A stretch of DNA of 64,000 nucleotides from Bacteroidota bacterium (GTDB lineage Bacteria; Bacteroidota; Bacteroidia; AKYH767-A; 2013-40CM-41-45). The stretch's first letter is position 1. The number at the start of each line of letters is the position of its first letter. The translations under genes and the position numbers were made by a program. Shown here piece after piece: positions 9,748-17,959 of the stretch. The DNA lies in assembly GCA_016720655.1 (NCBI GenBank), contig JADKKE010000002.1:248001-312000 (forward strand), given 5' to 3'. The notes under the pieces were generated by a model that saw only the letters and a list, made by a program, of their open reading frames with translations, searched no databases and had not been told where the DNA came from.

Positions 9748-10702
9748 ATGGAATATTCCGGAATCCTTTTCGCATTACTTGCTACCTTATCCTGGTCCTT
9801 TTGTATTTTTCCATTCACTCAGGCTGCGCGGAGACTAGGATCGAATTCGTTAAATCATTTTCGGCTTTTACTGGCAACCATTCTCATTGGAATAATTTCA
9901 ATTCTCATCCCCGCTCCATTTTGCAGAATTATTTAGTAGTCCTTATCAACAAGCCTGGATCTGGCTCGGAGTATCCGGAGTTCTTGGACTTACCATAGGT
10001 GATTACTTCGGCTTTGGAATGTACGCGATACTGGGTCCCCGGCTCGGAAGTGTACTTACCACATTTGCACCAGCCGCTGCTTTAATTCTGGGAACTATAC
10101 TTCTCGATGAACATATTTCTTTGATTGGAATTATCGGAATGCTCATCACTATACTCGGAGTGATTGCTATCAGCCTTGGAAAAAGTGAACGTGTTCTGAT
10201 TCCGGATCATGGTCATGGATCCATCAGCAGAGGTGTAATTTTCGGGATTCTTGCTGCTGTGTGTCAGGGTGCAGGACTTGTTTTGGCGAAAAAAGGATTG
10301 CAATCCGAAACTGAAATTCAACTTACGATCAATCCTGTGCATGCTACATTCATCCGTTTGTTTATTGGTACGGGTTCATTGTACATACTTTCCTTTTTCC
10401 AGGGAAAACTCAGGGAAATTTACCAACCGATTCTGAACAATAGAGAAAATGGAATTAAGTATGCTGTTTACGGCACTTTCTTCGGACCTGCATTGGGTGT
10501 AACATTGGCCTTGTTTTCCGTTTCGCGTATTGATGCTTCTGTTGCACAAACTATATTTTCCCTCGTACCTGTAGGTGCGATTGTACTGGCCTTCATTCTT
10601 CATAAAGAGCGCATCAATTCACGTTCTCTGTTTGGTGTGTTCATCGCAATCCTTGGAGTCATTATTCTTATTTGGCGGGAAAAATTAAATCAATTATTTT
10701 AG
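9748..10702 (+). CDS. EamA-family (DMT) transporter, one frameshift in this sequence
   Basis: Two frames join at the TTTT run 9919-9922. Removing one T yields APFAELFSSPYQQAWIWLGVSG and then the long second frame, giving about 317 residues with ten hydrophobic segments in two EamA repeats. The second repeat holds GIIGMLITILGVIAIS and the C-terminus GVFIAILGVIILIW, typical for drug/metabolite transporters. It starts three bases after yggS and is probably cotranscribed. The substrate is unknown. The lesion is a one-base homopolymer insertion, so it is probably a sequence error and not a dead gene. Confidence 0.85.
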
Positions 10703-10733
10703 AGCACCTCTAGACAAATAGTATTCCTAAAAA

Positions 10734-12680
10734 ATGAAAAAAATCTCCGGCTCTGATTATCTGTTTGCATTTTTAAGCTTTAGTGTTCCGCTGATACTTT
10801 TTTACACAACAAGTTCAAGCGCGTTGATGTTTGATGATTCAGCGGAATTTGCTTTGGTAATCAAACTTGGGAGCATTGCACATCCACCCGGAACACCCGC
10901 TTATATTGCTTTGGGAATGTTGTGGGAAAAAATCACTGCTGTGATGGGAGTACCTACAATTACTTCGCTTACTTTATTTTCATCTCTTTGCATTTCCGCT
11001 GCATCCTTGTTGCTCTTCTTTACTTTTCGAAAGATTGTAATTGAATCCCTTTCGTCAGGAAAGAATGAATTTCACGCGGGATTCATTTCCTTCCTAACTT
11101 CGGTCGGATTTGCAACGGGTGCAACTTCATGGGCATGGGCAAATACAGTAGAAGTTTATGCATTCCAGGTTCTTGCGATGGCTATTGCTTTCTGTGGTCT
11201 TACTCACTTTCATTTCAGCAGATCGAAATCTGCATTAATTGTTTCCGCAATCGGATTGGCGATGGGATTGGCAAATCATCACCTGACAATGATTCTTTTC
11301 CTTCCCTTTACTCCACTTTTCTTTTTAGATTCCCTGTTTAAAAACTCTCCGGAGGTACAGACTAAAGAAAAAAATAAACGCAAACAGAAATCTACAAATC
11401 CCGGTATTCTGATATCCTATTTCAGTGTTCTTAAATCAAGAAACTTTTTACTTGTTACGGGCCTTACGGCAACAGTTACCCTTTTGTTTTACGGCTGGAT
11501 GTTTATTCGCGCCCAACAGGAACATCCTTTCATGTTTGGAAAACCCGATACTTTTAGTGGAATGATCTATCACATGAGTGGAGGTTCATACACAAAAAAC
11601 ATTGCAAATACTTCTAAAAAAATTATTGCAGCACGGGTTCCATTTTTCCTCAAACTTACCGCAATGCAATTGTTCCTGTTCCTGCCATTTTTTTTATTGG
11701 GAGTAACAACTCTATGGAAGAAAAAGAATTTTCGTTTGTTGTCTATGATTCTATTGTTCTTTTTAACATTGTTTCTTTACCAACTCAATAATAATCAATG
11801 GGCAAGTACAGATGCATATATGCTCCTTCCCTTCCTTGTTCTGAGTATTGCTGTGCTGTATGGAATTTGTGAGTTCTTTGATCGATTCAAATTGATTTTC
11901 ATACTTCCCTTTTTACTCCTTGCACAAATTGCTTACAATTTTCCTTCACACAATCGAAAATCTTATCCGGTCAGTGCGGATCTAATGCATCTCCTGGATA
12001 CCTCCAGTCCGAAAAATAGTATCGTATTAATTTCTGATTGGTCTACTGTCATTCAATACTATTATTATCGGATCTCGGAAAACTTCAGGCCGGACCTTGT
12101 GGTATTGAATTATGATCTGAAGTTTACGCATTACCGAATTTTGCCTGTACTTTATCCTGATTTTTATAAAAAAATTCAAAAGGAATACGATGAATTTATT
12201 GATGCTTTAAAAGCAGAGCACCCTGAGCAAATCGCGAACACAGGATGTGATTTAAGCACTCCACGATTGCTGAATTCATTTTTAAACGTATTGAACAAAA
12301 TGCAAGTCATCGCGAAGGAAGAGAACCGGGCTTTCCTAACGGATCCAAAAACACACTATTTTTATTCAAATCAGAAGTTATATGATCCGAAACGATTTGT
12401 TTCCGGATGCTTTTCATCTTCAGTTCCCGGGGATTCGCTAAGTGCTGCTGAGTTTTTAAGAATGGATTTTCCATTCATTCAATCTCCACTTTTATTTACT
12501 GATGCAGGTGCAATTGATAAAATGGTAGATTTTCAGGCAATGCTGGATCAACATTTGTTCTTTTACCAGGCGAATCATGACACCCTGAGAAGTGTACAAG
12601 CAGAAAAAGCAAAAGAAACTGTTTTGAGACTTCAAAGAGAAATCAAACGTTCAATGTCCTTTGCATTTTCTGTAAAATAA
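10734..12680 (+). CDS. DUF2723 (TMEM260/GT117-type) membrane glycosyltransferase-like protein
   Basis: 648 residues. The N-terminal two thirds is a multi-spanning membrane domain (about ten hydrophobic segments). After the first segment comes the hallmark FDDSAEFALVIKLGSIAHPPGTPAY, whose acidic and His/Pro-rich motif is the proposed active-site loop. The C-terminal 230 residues are soluble, probably periplasmic. The family is related to eukaryotic TMEM260, a protein O-mannosyltransferase (GT117), and to the GT-C fold. Many Bacteroidota DUF2723 proteins reach about 1000 residues, so this is a short form. A role in protein O-glycosylation is inference. It lies directly after the EamA gene on the same strand. 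Confidence 0.85.
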   Translation: MKKISGSDYLFAFLSFSVPLILFYTTSSSALMFDDSAEFALVIKLGSIAHPPGTPAYIALGMLWEKITAVMGVPTITSLTLFSSLCISAASLLLFFTFRKIVIESLSSGKNEFHAGFISFLTSVGFATGATSWAWANTVEVYAFQVLAMAIAFCGLTHFHFSRSKSALIVSAIGLAMGLANHHLTMILFLPFTPLFFLDSLFKNSPEVQTKEKNKRKQKSTNPGILISYFSVLKSRNFLLVTGLTATVTLLFYGWMFIRAQQEHPFMFGKPDTFSGMIYHMSGGSYTKNIANTSKKIIAARVPFFLKLTAMQLFLFLPFFLLGVTTLWKKKNFRLLSMILLFFLTLFLYQLNNNQWASTDAYMLLPFLVLSIAVLYGICEFFDRFKLIFILPFLLLAQIAYNFPSHNRKSYPVSADLMHLLDTSSPKNSIVLISDWSTVIQYYYYRISENFRPDLVVLNYDLKFTHYRILPVLYPDFYKKIQKEYDEFIDALKAEHPEQIANTGCDLSTPRLLNSFLNVLNKMQVIAKEENRAFLTDPKTHYFYSNQKLYDPKRFVSGCFSSSVPGDSLSAAEFLRMDFPFIQSPLLFTDAGAIDKMVDFQAMLDQHLFFYQANHDTLRSVQAEKAKETVLRLQREIKRSMSFAFSVK

Positions 12681-12699
12681 GTGCAACACCAGTTGTTTC

Positions 12700-13125
12700 T
12701 TATTTAATGGTGGAAAGAAAAGCTTCTATTGCAAGACGATAAGAATCCAGACCAAAGCCTGCTATTACACCTTTGCAATTTTTCGCCATCAGGGAAACAT
12801 GCCGGTAGTCCTCCCGTGCATATACATTTGAAATGTGAACTTCAATTACCGGACTTGGAATGGCAGCAATGGCATCCGCAATTGCGACAGAAGTATGGGT
12901 ATAACCACCCGCATTTAAAATTATTCCATCTGCATAAAAACCAAATTCATGAAGAAAATTGATTAGCTCGCCCTCTACATTACTTTGTTTGTATTCCAAT
13001 GAAAGCATCGGAAACGTTGCTTTCATTTTTTCAAAATAAGACTCAAATGAATCCGTTCCATAAATGCTTGTTTCCCTTTGACCAAGGAGGTTCAGATTAG
13101 GCCCGTTAATGACAATCAGTTTCAT
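12700..13125 (-). CDS. aroQ: Type II 3-dehydroquinate dehydratase
   Basis: 141 residues, full length for the family. It converts 3-dehydroquinate to 3-dehydroshikimate, the third step of the shikimate pathway, in the cytosol. Visible active-site elements: INGPNLNLLGQRETSIYG with the catalytic Tyr, GIILNAGGYTHTSVAI with the substrate-binding Asn and Thr, and VIEVHISNVYARED with the catalytic His. The gene is divergent from xerD across a 103-bp gap, a common arrangement in Bacteroidota. Confidence 0.95.
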   Translation of the reverse strand: MKLIVINGPNLNLLGQRETSIYGTDSFESYFEKMKATFPMLSLEYKQSNVEGELINFLHEFGFYADGIILNAGGYTHTSVAIADAIAAIPSPVIEVHISNVYAREDYRHVSLMAKNCKGVIAGFGLDSYRLAIEAFLSTIK

Positions 13126-13228
13126 TCCAGATAGAAATAATGGGACCGAAAATACTCACAATTATTCATAATGATATGTGGAAAAGTTTTTCTCCACATG
13201 ACTGTTCAGAGCGCTTGAATGTTCAACT

Positions 13229-14155
13229 TTGGCTAAAGGCGAAAAAAGCGATTCTCTGAACTGGAAATCATACATAAACGGTTTTAAATCTTACCTGAAG
13301 CTGGAACGCTCCCTGTCGGGAAATTCCGTGGAAGCGTATATGCATGACATTGCCCTCCTCGATCAGTATCTGCAACTCAACAAGTTAACTTTAGGGCCGG
13401 CAGATATTAAACTTGAGAATCTTCAGGATTTCATCCGATGGATCAATGAATTGGGCTTGAGTGCAAGATCTCAGGCACGGATCATTTCCGGTATAAAAGG
13501 GTTTTTCAAGTATTGCCTGATGGAAAATCTGATTTCGAATGATCCCTCTCAATTGCTGGAAACTCCTAAACTTGGCAGAAAATTACCGGATACGCTCAGC
13601 ATTGAAGACATAAATAACCTCGTTTCAGCTATTGATTTGAGCAAACCGGAGGGGGTCAGAAATAAGGCTATTCTCGAAACACTGTACAGTTGTGGTTTAC
13701 GGGTAAGCGAACTTGTTAATTTAAAAATCTCAAACCTTCATCTGGAAATCGGCTTTGTTAAAGTCACCGGTAAAGGGGATAAAGAAAGACTGGTACCAAT
13801 TGGAAGTGTTGCCATTAAACACATTAAAATTTATATGGACGAAATTCGATGTCATCTCACCATCAAATCCGGGTCGGAAGACATCATTTTCCTGAATCAA
13901 AGAGGCGGACAACTCAGCCGTGTGATGATCTTTACAATCATCAAACAACTGGCGGAAAAAATCAATCTGAAAAAAAGTATCAGCCCGCATACTTTTCGTC
14001 ACTCCTTTGCCACACATCTTATTGAAGGTGGCGCTGATTTAAGAGCTGTACAGGAAATGCTCGGGCATGAATCAATTACCACAACAGAAATTTATACACA
14101 CCTCGACAGGGATTTTCTCAGACATTCTATCATCAAACATCACCCCCGCGCATGA
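13229..14155 (+). CDS. xerD: Site-specific tyrosine recombinase XerD
   Basis: 308 residues. The N-terminal SAM-like core-binding domain (about 1-105) is followed by the catalytic domain. Catalytic residues seen are Arg in YSCGLRVSEL, Lys in GKGDKERLVP, HTFRHSFATHL (His-x-x-Arg), His in MLGHESITTT, and the nucleophile Tyr in EIYTHLDRDFLR. The LRAVQEMLGH stretch and C-terminal helix fit XerD more than a phage integrase, and no att-like context is seen. Resolves chromosome dimers at dif with XerC. The start is a TTG at 13229; an in-frame TGA at 13217 excludes anything much further upstream. The 3' end overlaps the next gene by four bases. Confidence 0.93.
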   Translation: MAKGEKSDSLNWKSYINGFKSYLKLERSLSGNSVEAYMHDIALLDQYLQLNKLTLGPADIKLENLQDFIRWINELGLSARSQARIISGIKGFFKYCLMENLISNDPSQLLETPKLGRKLPDTLSIEDINNLVSAIDLSKPEGVRNKAILETLYSCGLRVSELVNLKISNLHLEIGFVKVTGKGDKERLVPIGSVAIKHIKIYMDEIRCHLTIKSGSEDIIFLNQRGGQLSRVMIFTIIKQLAEKINLKKSISPHTFRHSFATHLIEGGADLRAVQEMLGHESITTTEIYTHLDRDFLRHSIIKHHPRA

Positions 14156-15060
14156 TATTCTTTTCAACTTTTCTCTTGCAACAGGGCTTCACTTTCACCA
14201 AAGAGAAATCCGGTATTGATTTGGGTGAAAAAAAAAGAATACGCCTTTTCTGCGTTCCGTTTTTTTTGATCCTTACAATGATTGTGCATATGGTTTCCAC
14301 ACAAGCAGTGCTTGCAGAAATGAATTTTTATATAAGCGATACTCTCGATTTCTCAGGCTATAAATGGCTTGTAAAGGAGTCTTTTGACAAGCATACAGGA
14401 CCGGGCCGTAATTATTTTTCAGGATCGAAAGAAAATGTGTGGATCGATGAGGATGGGCGATTGCATCTGAAATTAAAATACAAAAACGACCGTTGGTATT
14501 GTTCGGAAGTTCGGATGTTGAACAGCCTCGGCTATGGAAAATATATTTTTTATATCGATCAGCTTCCGCAGGCCCTTGACAAGGATGTAGTCATTGGATT
14601 ATTCATGTACGATCATTCAGATACCAGTAATTTTCACAAAGAAATCGATATAGAATTTTCAAAGTGGGGAAAAGATACTGCATTGAATACCCAATATGTT
14701 ATTCAGCCTTTTGAAGAAAAAGCTTTTCGATTCGATACAGATTTGCGCAGGGCAACAAGACATGAATTCTCTGTCCGAAAAAGAAAAATCAATTTTAATT
14801 CACGGTATGAACACGGAATTAACCCGGATAGCATCAGTCTGAAATACCAGGAATGGAAATACAGATCCGATCAGGTGTATAAAACGAGTGATGAAAAAGT
14901 GAGTATAAATGTCTGGTTGTATAAAGCTTCCGAACCCTCCAACCTGAAAGAAATGGAAGTTATCATTTCCAGATTCGAATTCACTCCCTACAAAATGGAA
15001 CGGATAATTCCTGTGCTTCCGAGAGTAAAAAAATCTAAAGCAAAGGAACAAGGTAATTGA
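14152..15060 (+). CDS. Glycoside hydrolase family 16-like protein
   Basis: 302 residues. There is a hydrophobic segment at about residues 32-50 (signal anchor or signal peptide after an unusually long basic N-terminus). It is followed by a concanavalin A-like jelly roll with the GH16 catalytic signature HKEIDIEFSKW (E-x-D-x-E) near residue 163. Upstream strands carry ENVWIDEDGRLHLKLKYK and SEVRMLNSLGYGKY, typical of laminarinase/endoglucanase-like folds. Predicted to act on beta-glucan-type polysaccharide outside the cytoplasm. Overlaps xerD by four bases and the next gene by four bases, so translational coupling is likely. An internal start near the hydrophobic segment is possible. Confidence 0.82.
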   Translation: MIFFSTFLLQQGFTFTKEKSGIDLGEKKRIRLFCVPFFLILTMIVHMVSTQAVLAEMNFYISDTLDFSGYKWLVKESFDKHTGPGRNYFSGSKENVWIDEDGRLHLKLKYKNDRWYCSEVRMLNSLGYGKYIFYIDQLPQALDKDVVIGLFMYDHSDTSNFHKEIDIEFSKWGKDTALNTQYVIQPFEEKAFRFDTDLRRATRHEFSVRKRKINFNSRYEHGINPDSISLKYQEWKYRSDQVYKTSDEKVSINVWLYKASEPSNLKEMEVIISRFEFTPYKMERIIPVLPRVKKSKAKEQGN

Positions 15061-15428
15061 AAGGACTTTTTTCCATCTTGCTCCTTGTAGTTGCAAATTT
15101 CTTCATGACCTTTGCCTGGTATGGACATTTACAATTTAAAAAGTGGAACATCTTTCAGGATACCAGTTTGATTGGAATCATTTTGATCAGTTGGTTTATC
15201 GCCCTCTTCGAATATCTCTTTCAAGTCCCTGGAAATCGAATCGGTCACGAATCCATGGGAGGACCTTTTAATCTTTTTCAGTTGAAAATGCTGCAGGAGG
15301 TTATTACGCTGGTGGTATTTACAGTCTGCACCGTGTTCATTTTCAAGACTGATAAATTACAGTGGAATTACCTCGTTGGTTTTTTCTTCATGATCCTCGC
15401 TGTTTTTTTTGTGTTTAAAAAATGGTAA
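15057..15428 (+). CDS. DUF486-family small membrane protein
   Basis: 123 residues with four predicted membrane helices, typical of DUF486 (a small DMT-like fold). Conserved-looking elements are NFFMTFAWYGHLQFK, FEYLFQVPGNRIGHESMGG and FQLKMLQEVITL. The start is a TTG overlapping the GH16 stop (TTGA); no ATG is available nearby. The function is unknown. Confidence 0.82.
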   Translation: MKGLFSILLLVVANFFMTFAWYGHLQFKKWNIFQDTSLIGIILISWFIALFEYLFQVPGNRIGHESMGGPFNLFQLKMLQEVITLVVFTVCTVFIFKTDKLQWNYLVGFFFMILAVFFVFKKW

Positions 15429-15507
15429 GCTGTTAATTTCCGTTTTTTCGTGTTAAAAATTATTCTCAAGTTCTGCCAGTACAACCACAGAGAAGAGCCT
15501 TTTCCCC

Positions 15508-15515
15508 TATCTTTG
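15508..15515 (+). promoter_or_regulatory. Putative -7 element for the carboxylase gene
   Basis: TATCTTTG, an exact fit to the Bacteroidota TAnnTTTG -7 consensus, lies 22 bases before the ATG at 15538. No convincing -33 TTG is seen at the expected distance. Confidence 0.35.
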
Positions 15516-15537
15516 GGCTGCAAATTGCCACTCCTTT

Positions 15538-17169
15538 ATGACAGATATTGAATTCAATAAAAATGAAGATTCCATGCGTCAACTTGTTGACCAGATGAAG
15601 GCTCGATTCGTGAAAGTTGCCGCAGGTGGTGGCAAGAAGAATGCCGATAAACAACACGAACAAGGAAAGCTGCTTGCCCGGGAACGGATCGAATACCTGA
15701 TCGACAAAGGGAGTTCATTCATAGAGATCGGTGCATTTGCTGCAGATGGAATGTATGAAGAATACGGAGGCTGTCCGGCAGCAGGAGTGGTAGTTGGAAT
15801 CGGATATGTTTCAAAAAGACAATGTGTGATTGTTGCGAATGATGCAACCGTTAAAGCAGGTGCCTGGTTCCCGATGACCGGCAAGAAGAATCTCCGTGCT
15901 CAGGAGATCGCAATGGAAAACCACTTGCCAATAATTTATCTTGTTGACAGCGCAGGTGTATTTCTCCCGATGCAGGATGAAATCTTCCCGGATAAAGAAC
16001 ACTTTGGAAGAATTTTCAGAAACAATGCCGTGATGTCGTCCATGGGAATTATTCAAGTGGCTGCAATCATGGGTAGTTGTGTAGCCGGTGGAGCCTACCT
16101 TCCTATCATGTCCGATGAAGCCATGATCGTCGATAAAACCGGTTCCATTTTTCTTGCAGGATCTTATCTTGTTAAAGCTGCTATCGGTGAAGATATCGAC
16201 AATGAAACACTTGGGGGAGCAACCACTCAATGTGAGATCTCCGGAGTTACGGATAATAAATATCCGGATGACAAATCAGCACTGGATCACATTAAAAATA
16301 TTTTTAGCAAGCTTGGAGAATTCGAAAAGGCTGGTTTCAACCGGGAGAAAAGTGTAGCCCCTGCAAAGAATCCAAAAGATCTCTTTGGCATTGTTCCAAC
16401 CGATGCCTCGAAACAATACGACATGCACGAAGTGATTTACAGGCTGGTCGATAACAGTGAGTTTGATGAATACAAGGATAAATTCGGACAAAGCATTATC
16501 TGTGGCGTTGCTCGGATTGATGGCTGGGCTGTAGGAATTGTTGCCAATCAACGTAAGGTTGTAAAAAGTAAAAAAGGTGAAATGCAGTTCGGAGGTGTCA
16601 TCTATTCGGATTCTGCAGATAAGGCTGCACGCTTTATTATGAATTGCAACCAGCGAAAAATGCCCCTGGTATTTTTGCAGGATGTAACAGGATTTATGGT
16701 TGGCTCAAGGAGCGAACAAGGTGGAATTATTAAAGATGGTGCAAAACTGGTGAATGCAATGAGCAATTCTGTTGTTCCAAAATTCACTGTTGTCATTGGA
16801 AACTCTTATGGTGCCGGCAATTATGCGATGTGTGGCAAAGCGTATGATCCCAGACTCATCATCGGATGGCCAACAGCTCAGATTGCAGTAATGGGAGGAT
16901 CACAGGCTGCCAAAGTACTTCTGCAAATTCAAGTCAGCGCATTAAAATCAAAGGGCAAAGAAATTACTAAAGAAGATGAAGCAGAGCTGTTGAAAAAAAT
17001 TACAGATCGTTACAACAGCCAGATATCACCCTATTATGCCGCATCTCGTTTATGGCTTGATGCAGTCATTGATCCGATGGAAACACGCAAATGGCTTTCG
17101 ATGGGTATTGAAGCAGCGAATCATGCACCAATTACACGGGCCTATAATGTCGGAGTGATACAGACTTAG
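15538..17169 (+). CDS. Acyl-CoA carboxylase beta (carboxyltransferase) subunit
   Basis: 543 residues, full length. Both crotonase-like halves are visible. N-terminal: LIDKGSSFIEIG, YGGCPAAGVVVGIG, ATVKAGAWFPMTGKKNLRAQEIA and PIIYLVDSAGVFLPMQDEIFPD. C-terminal: ADKAARFIMNCNQRKMPLVF, GFMVGSRSEQGGIIKDGAK, GNSYGAGNYAMCGKAYDPR and SQAAKVL. The QDEIFPDKEHFGRIF block resembles methylcrotonyl-CoA carboxylase beta more than propionyl-CoA carboxylase, but substrate choice is not certain. The biotin carboxylase/BCCP partner is not in this window. It transfers a carboxyl group from biotin to an acyl-CoA in branched-chain or odd-chain metabolism. Confidence 0.92.
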   Translation: MTDIEFNKNEDSMRQLVDQMKARFVKVAAGGGKKNADKQHEQGKLLARERIEYLIDKGSSFIEIGAFAADGMYEEYGGCPAAGVVVGIGYVSKRQCVIVANDATVKAGAWFPMTGKKNLRAQEIAMENHLPIIYLVDSAGVFLPMQDEIFPDKEHFGRIFRNNAVMSSMGIIQVAAIMGSCVAGGAYLPIMSDEAMIVDKTGSIFLAGSYLVKAAIGEDIDNETLGGATTQCEISGVTDNKYPDDKSALDHIKNIFSKLGEFEKAGFNREKSVAPAKNPKDLFGIVPTDASKQYDMHEVIYRLVDNSEFDEYKDKFGQSIICGVARIDGWAVGIVANQRKVVKSKKGEMQFGGVIYSDSADKAARFIMNCNQRKMPLVFLQDVTGFMVGSRSEQGGIIKDGAKLVNAMSNSVVPKFTVVIGNSYGAGNYAMCGKAYDPRLIIGWPTAQIAVMGGSQAAKVLLQIQVSALKSKGKEITKEDEAELLKKITDRYNSQISPYYAASRLWLDAVIDPMETRKWLSMGIEAANHAPITRAYNVGVIQT

Positions 17170-17212
17170 GGGATTGATGATTGTTGATTGTTGATTTTTG
17201 ATTGATGATTGA
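17170..17212. repeat. TTGATTG-type low-complexity repeat
   Basis: Imperfect tandem copies of a GATTGTT/GATTGAT-like heptamer immediately after the carboxylase stop codon. No coding potential. Confidence 0.6.
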
Positions 17213-17265
17213 AAAAATCCTCCGACAGTCAAATACCACGAATCATTTCAAACTATGCATCCCAT

Positions 17266-17334
17266 ACTAACAACTAACAACTAACAACTAACAACTACAA
17301 CTCAACTAACAACATAACTCTTAACTCATAACTC
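17266..17334. repeat. AACAACTAACA-type low-complexity repeat
   Basis: Imperfect tandem copies of CAACTAACAA/AACTCATAACTC units just before the MazG-like gene. Single-strand composition is strongly biased to A and C. Confidence 0.6.
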
Positions 17335-17343
17335 CCACCTCCC

Positions 17344-17736
17344 ATGCCTCTCATCGAAAAAATTAATAAAGTAAAAGAATTTCATCATGTATTCGGATTG
17401 GAATATCATGAAACTCCAAAAGCTGTTGTTGAAAAACGCATTTTTGAATTGCGTCATCGCCTGATGCAGGAAGAAAATGACGAATATCTTGAAGCGTGTG
17501 AACAGGCAGACCTGAAATTGATTGCCGATGCCTTGGGAGATAAACTGTACATCCTGTTTGGTACTATTATCGCACATGGATTGCAATACAAGATCGAAGA
17601 AGTTTTCGATGAAATTCATAGAAGCAACATGAGTAAACTCGATGAAGATGGAAAACCAATTTATCGTGAAGACGGAAAAATCATGAAGAGTAAAAATTAT
17701 TTTTTACCAGACATTCAGGCAGTACTTGAAAGGTAA
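17344..17736 (+). CDS. MazG-like nucleotide pyrophosphohydrolase (Cof-like family)
   Basis: 130 residues, all-alpha NTP-PPase fold. The metal-binding helices carry ELRHRLMQEENDEYLEA (E-x-x-E-like) and, about 20 residues later, ADALGDKLYILFGT (the D-x-x-D part). Together these form the EExxE...ExxD-type motif of MazG/phosphoribosyl-ATP pyrophosphatase superfamily proteins. The C-terminal GKPIYREDGKIMKSKNY segment is typical of the phage/Bacteroidota Cof-like variant. Likely hydrolyses non-canonical or excess NTPs; the specific substrate is unknown. It is flanked by low-complexity repeats on both sides. Confidence 0.83.
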   Translation: MPLIEKINKVKEFHHVFGLEYHETPKAVVEKRIFELRHRLMQEENDEYLEACEQADLKLIADALGDKLYILFGTIIAHGLQYKIEEVFDEIHRSNMSKLDEDGKPIYREDGKIMKSKNYFLPDIQAVLER

Positions 17737-17754
17737 AGGCTGTTTGTAGTTTAT

Positions 17755-17874
17755 AGTTCAGGGTTCAGCGTTCAGAGTTTCGGGCGTGGTATTCTGCTTT
17801 TTTTCATTTTAACAAGGATTCATTTGCAAACTGTTTTCCCGTACTAATTTCTCATCTCTAATTTCTAATTTCTA
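17755..17874. repeat. GTTCAG- and CTAATTT-type low-complexity repeats before thrS
   Basis: GTTCAGGGTTCAGCGTTCAG at 17755-17774 and TCTCATCTCTAATTTCTAATTTCTAG around 17850-17874 are short imperfect tandem repeats in the thrS leader region. They resemble the repeats on the other side of the MazG-like gene in style but not in sequence. Confidence 0.5.
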
Positions 17875-17959
17875 GCCATTTTTTTCTGAATTTCAACAAA
17901 AAAAGAGCTTTTTTATTACCTTTACGCCTCTTTGAAAAAATCCAATTGATTTCTCAGCA

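Noticed and set aside
13229..14155. XerD-like gene as an integrase of a mobile element
   Set aside because: Size, motifs and aroQ neighbour are those of the housekeeping XerD; no att repeats or other mobile genes are seen.
17170..17340. Possible CRISPR array near the MazG-like gene
   Set aside because: The units are 7-11 bases and contiguous, with no unique spacers of 25-40 bases and no cas genes.
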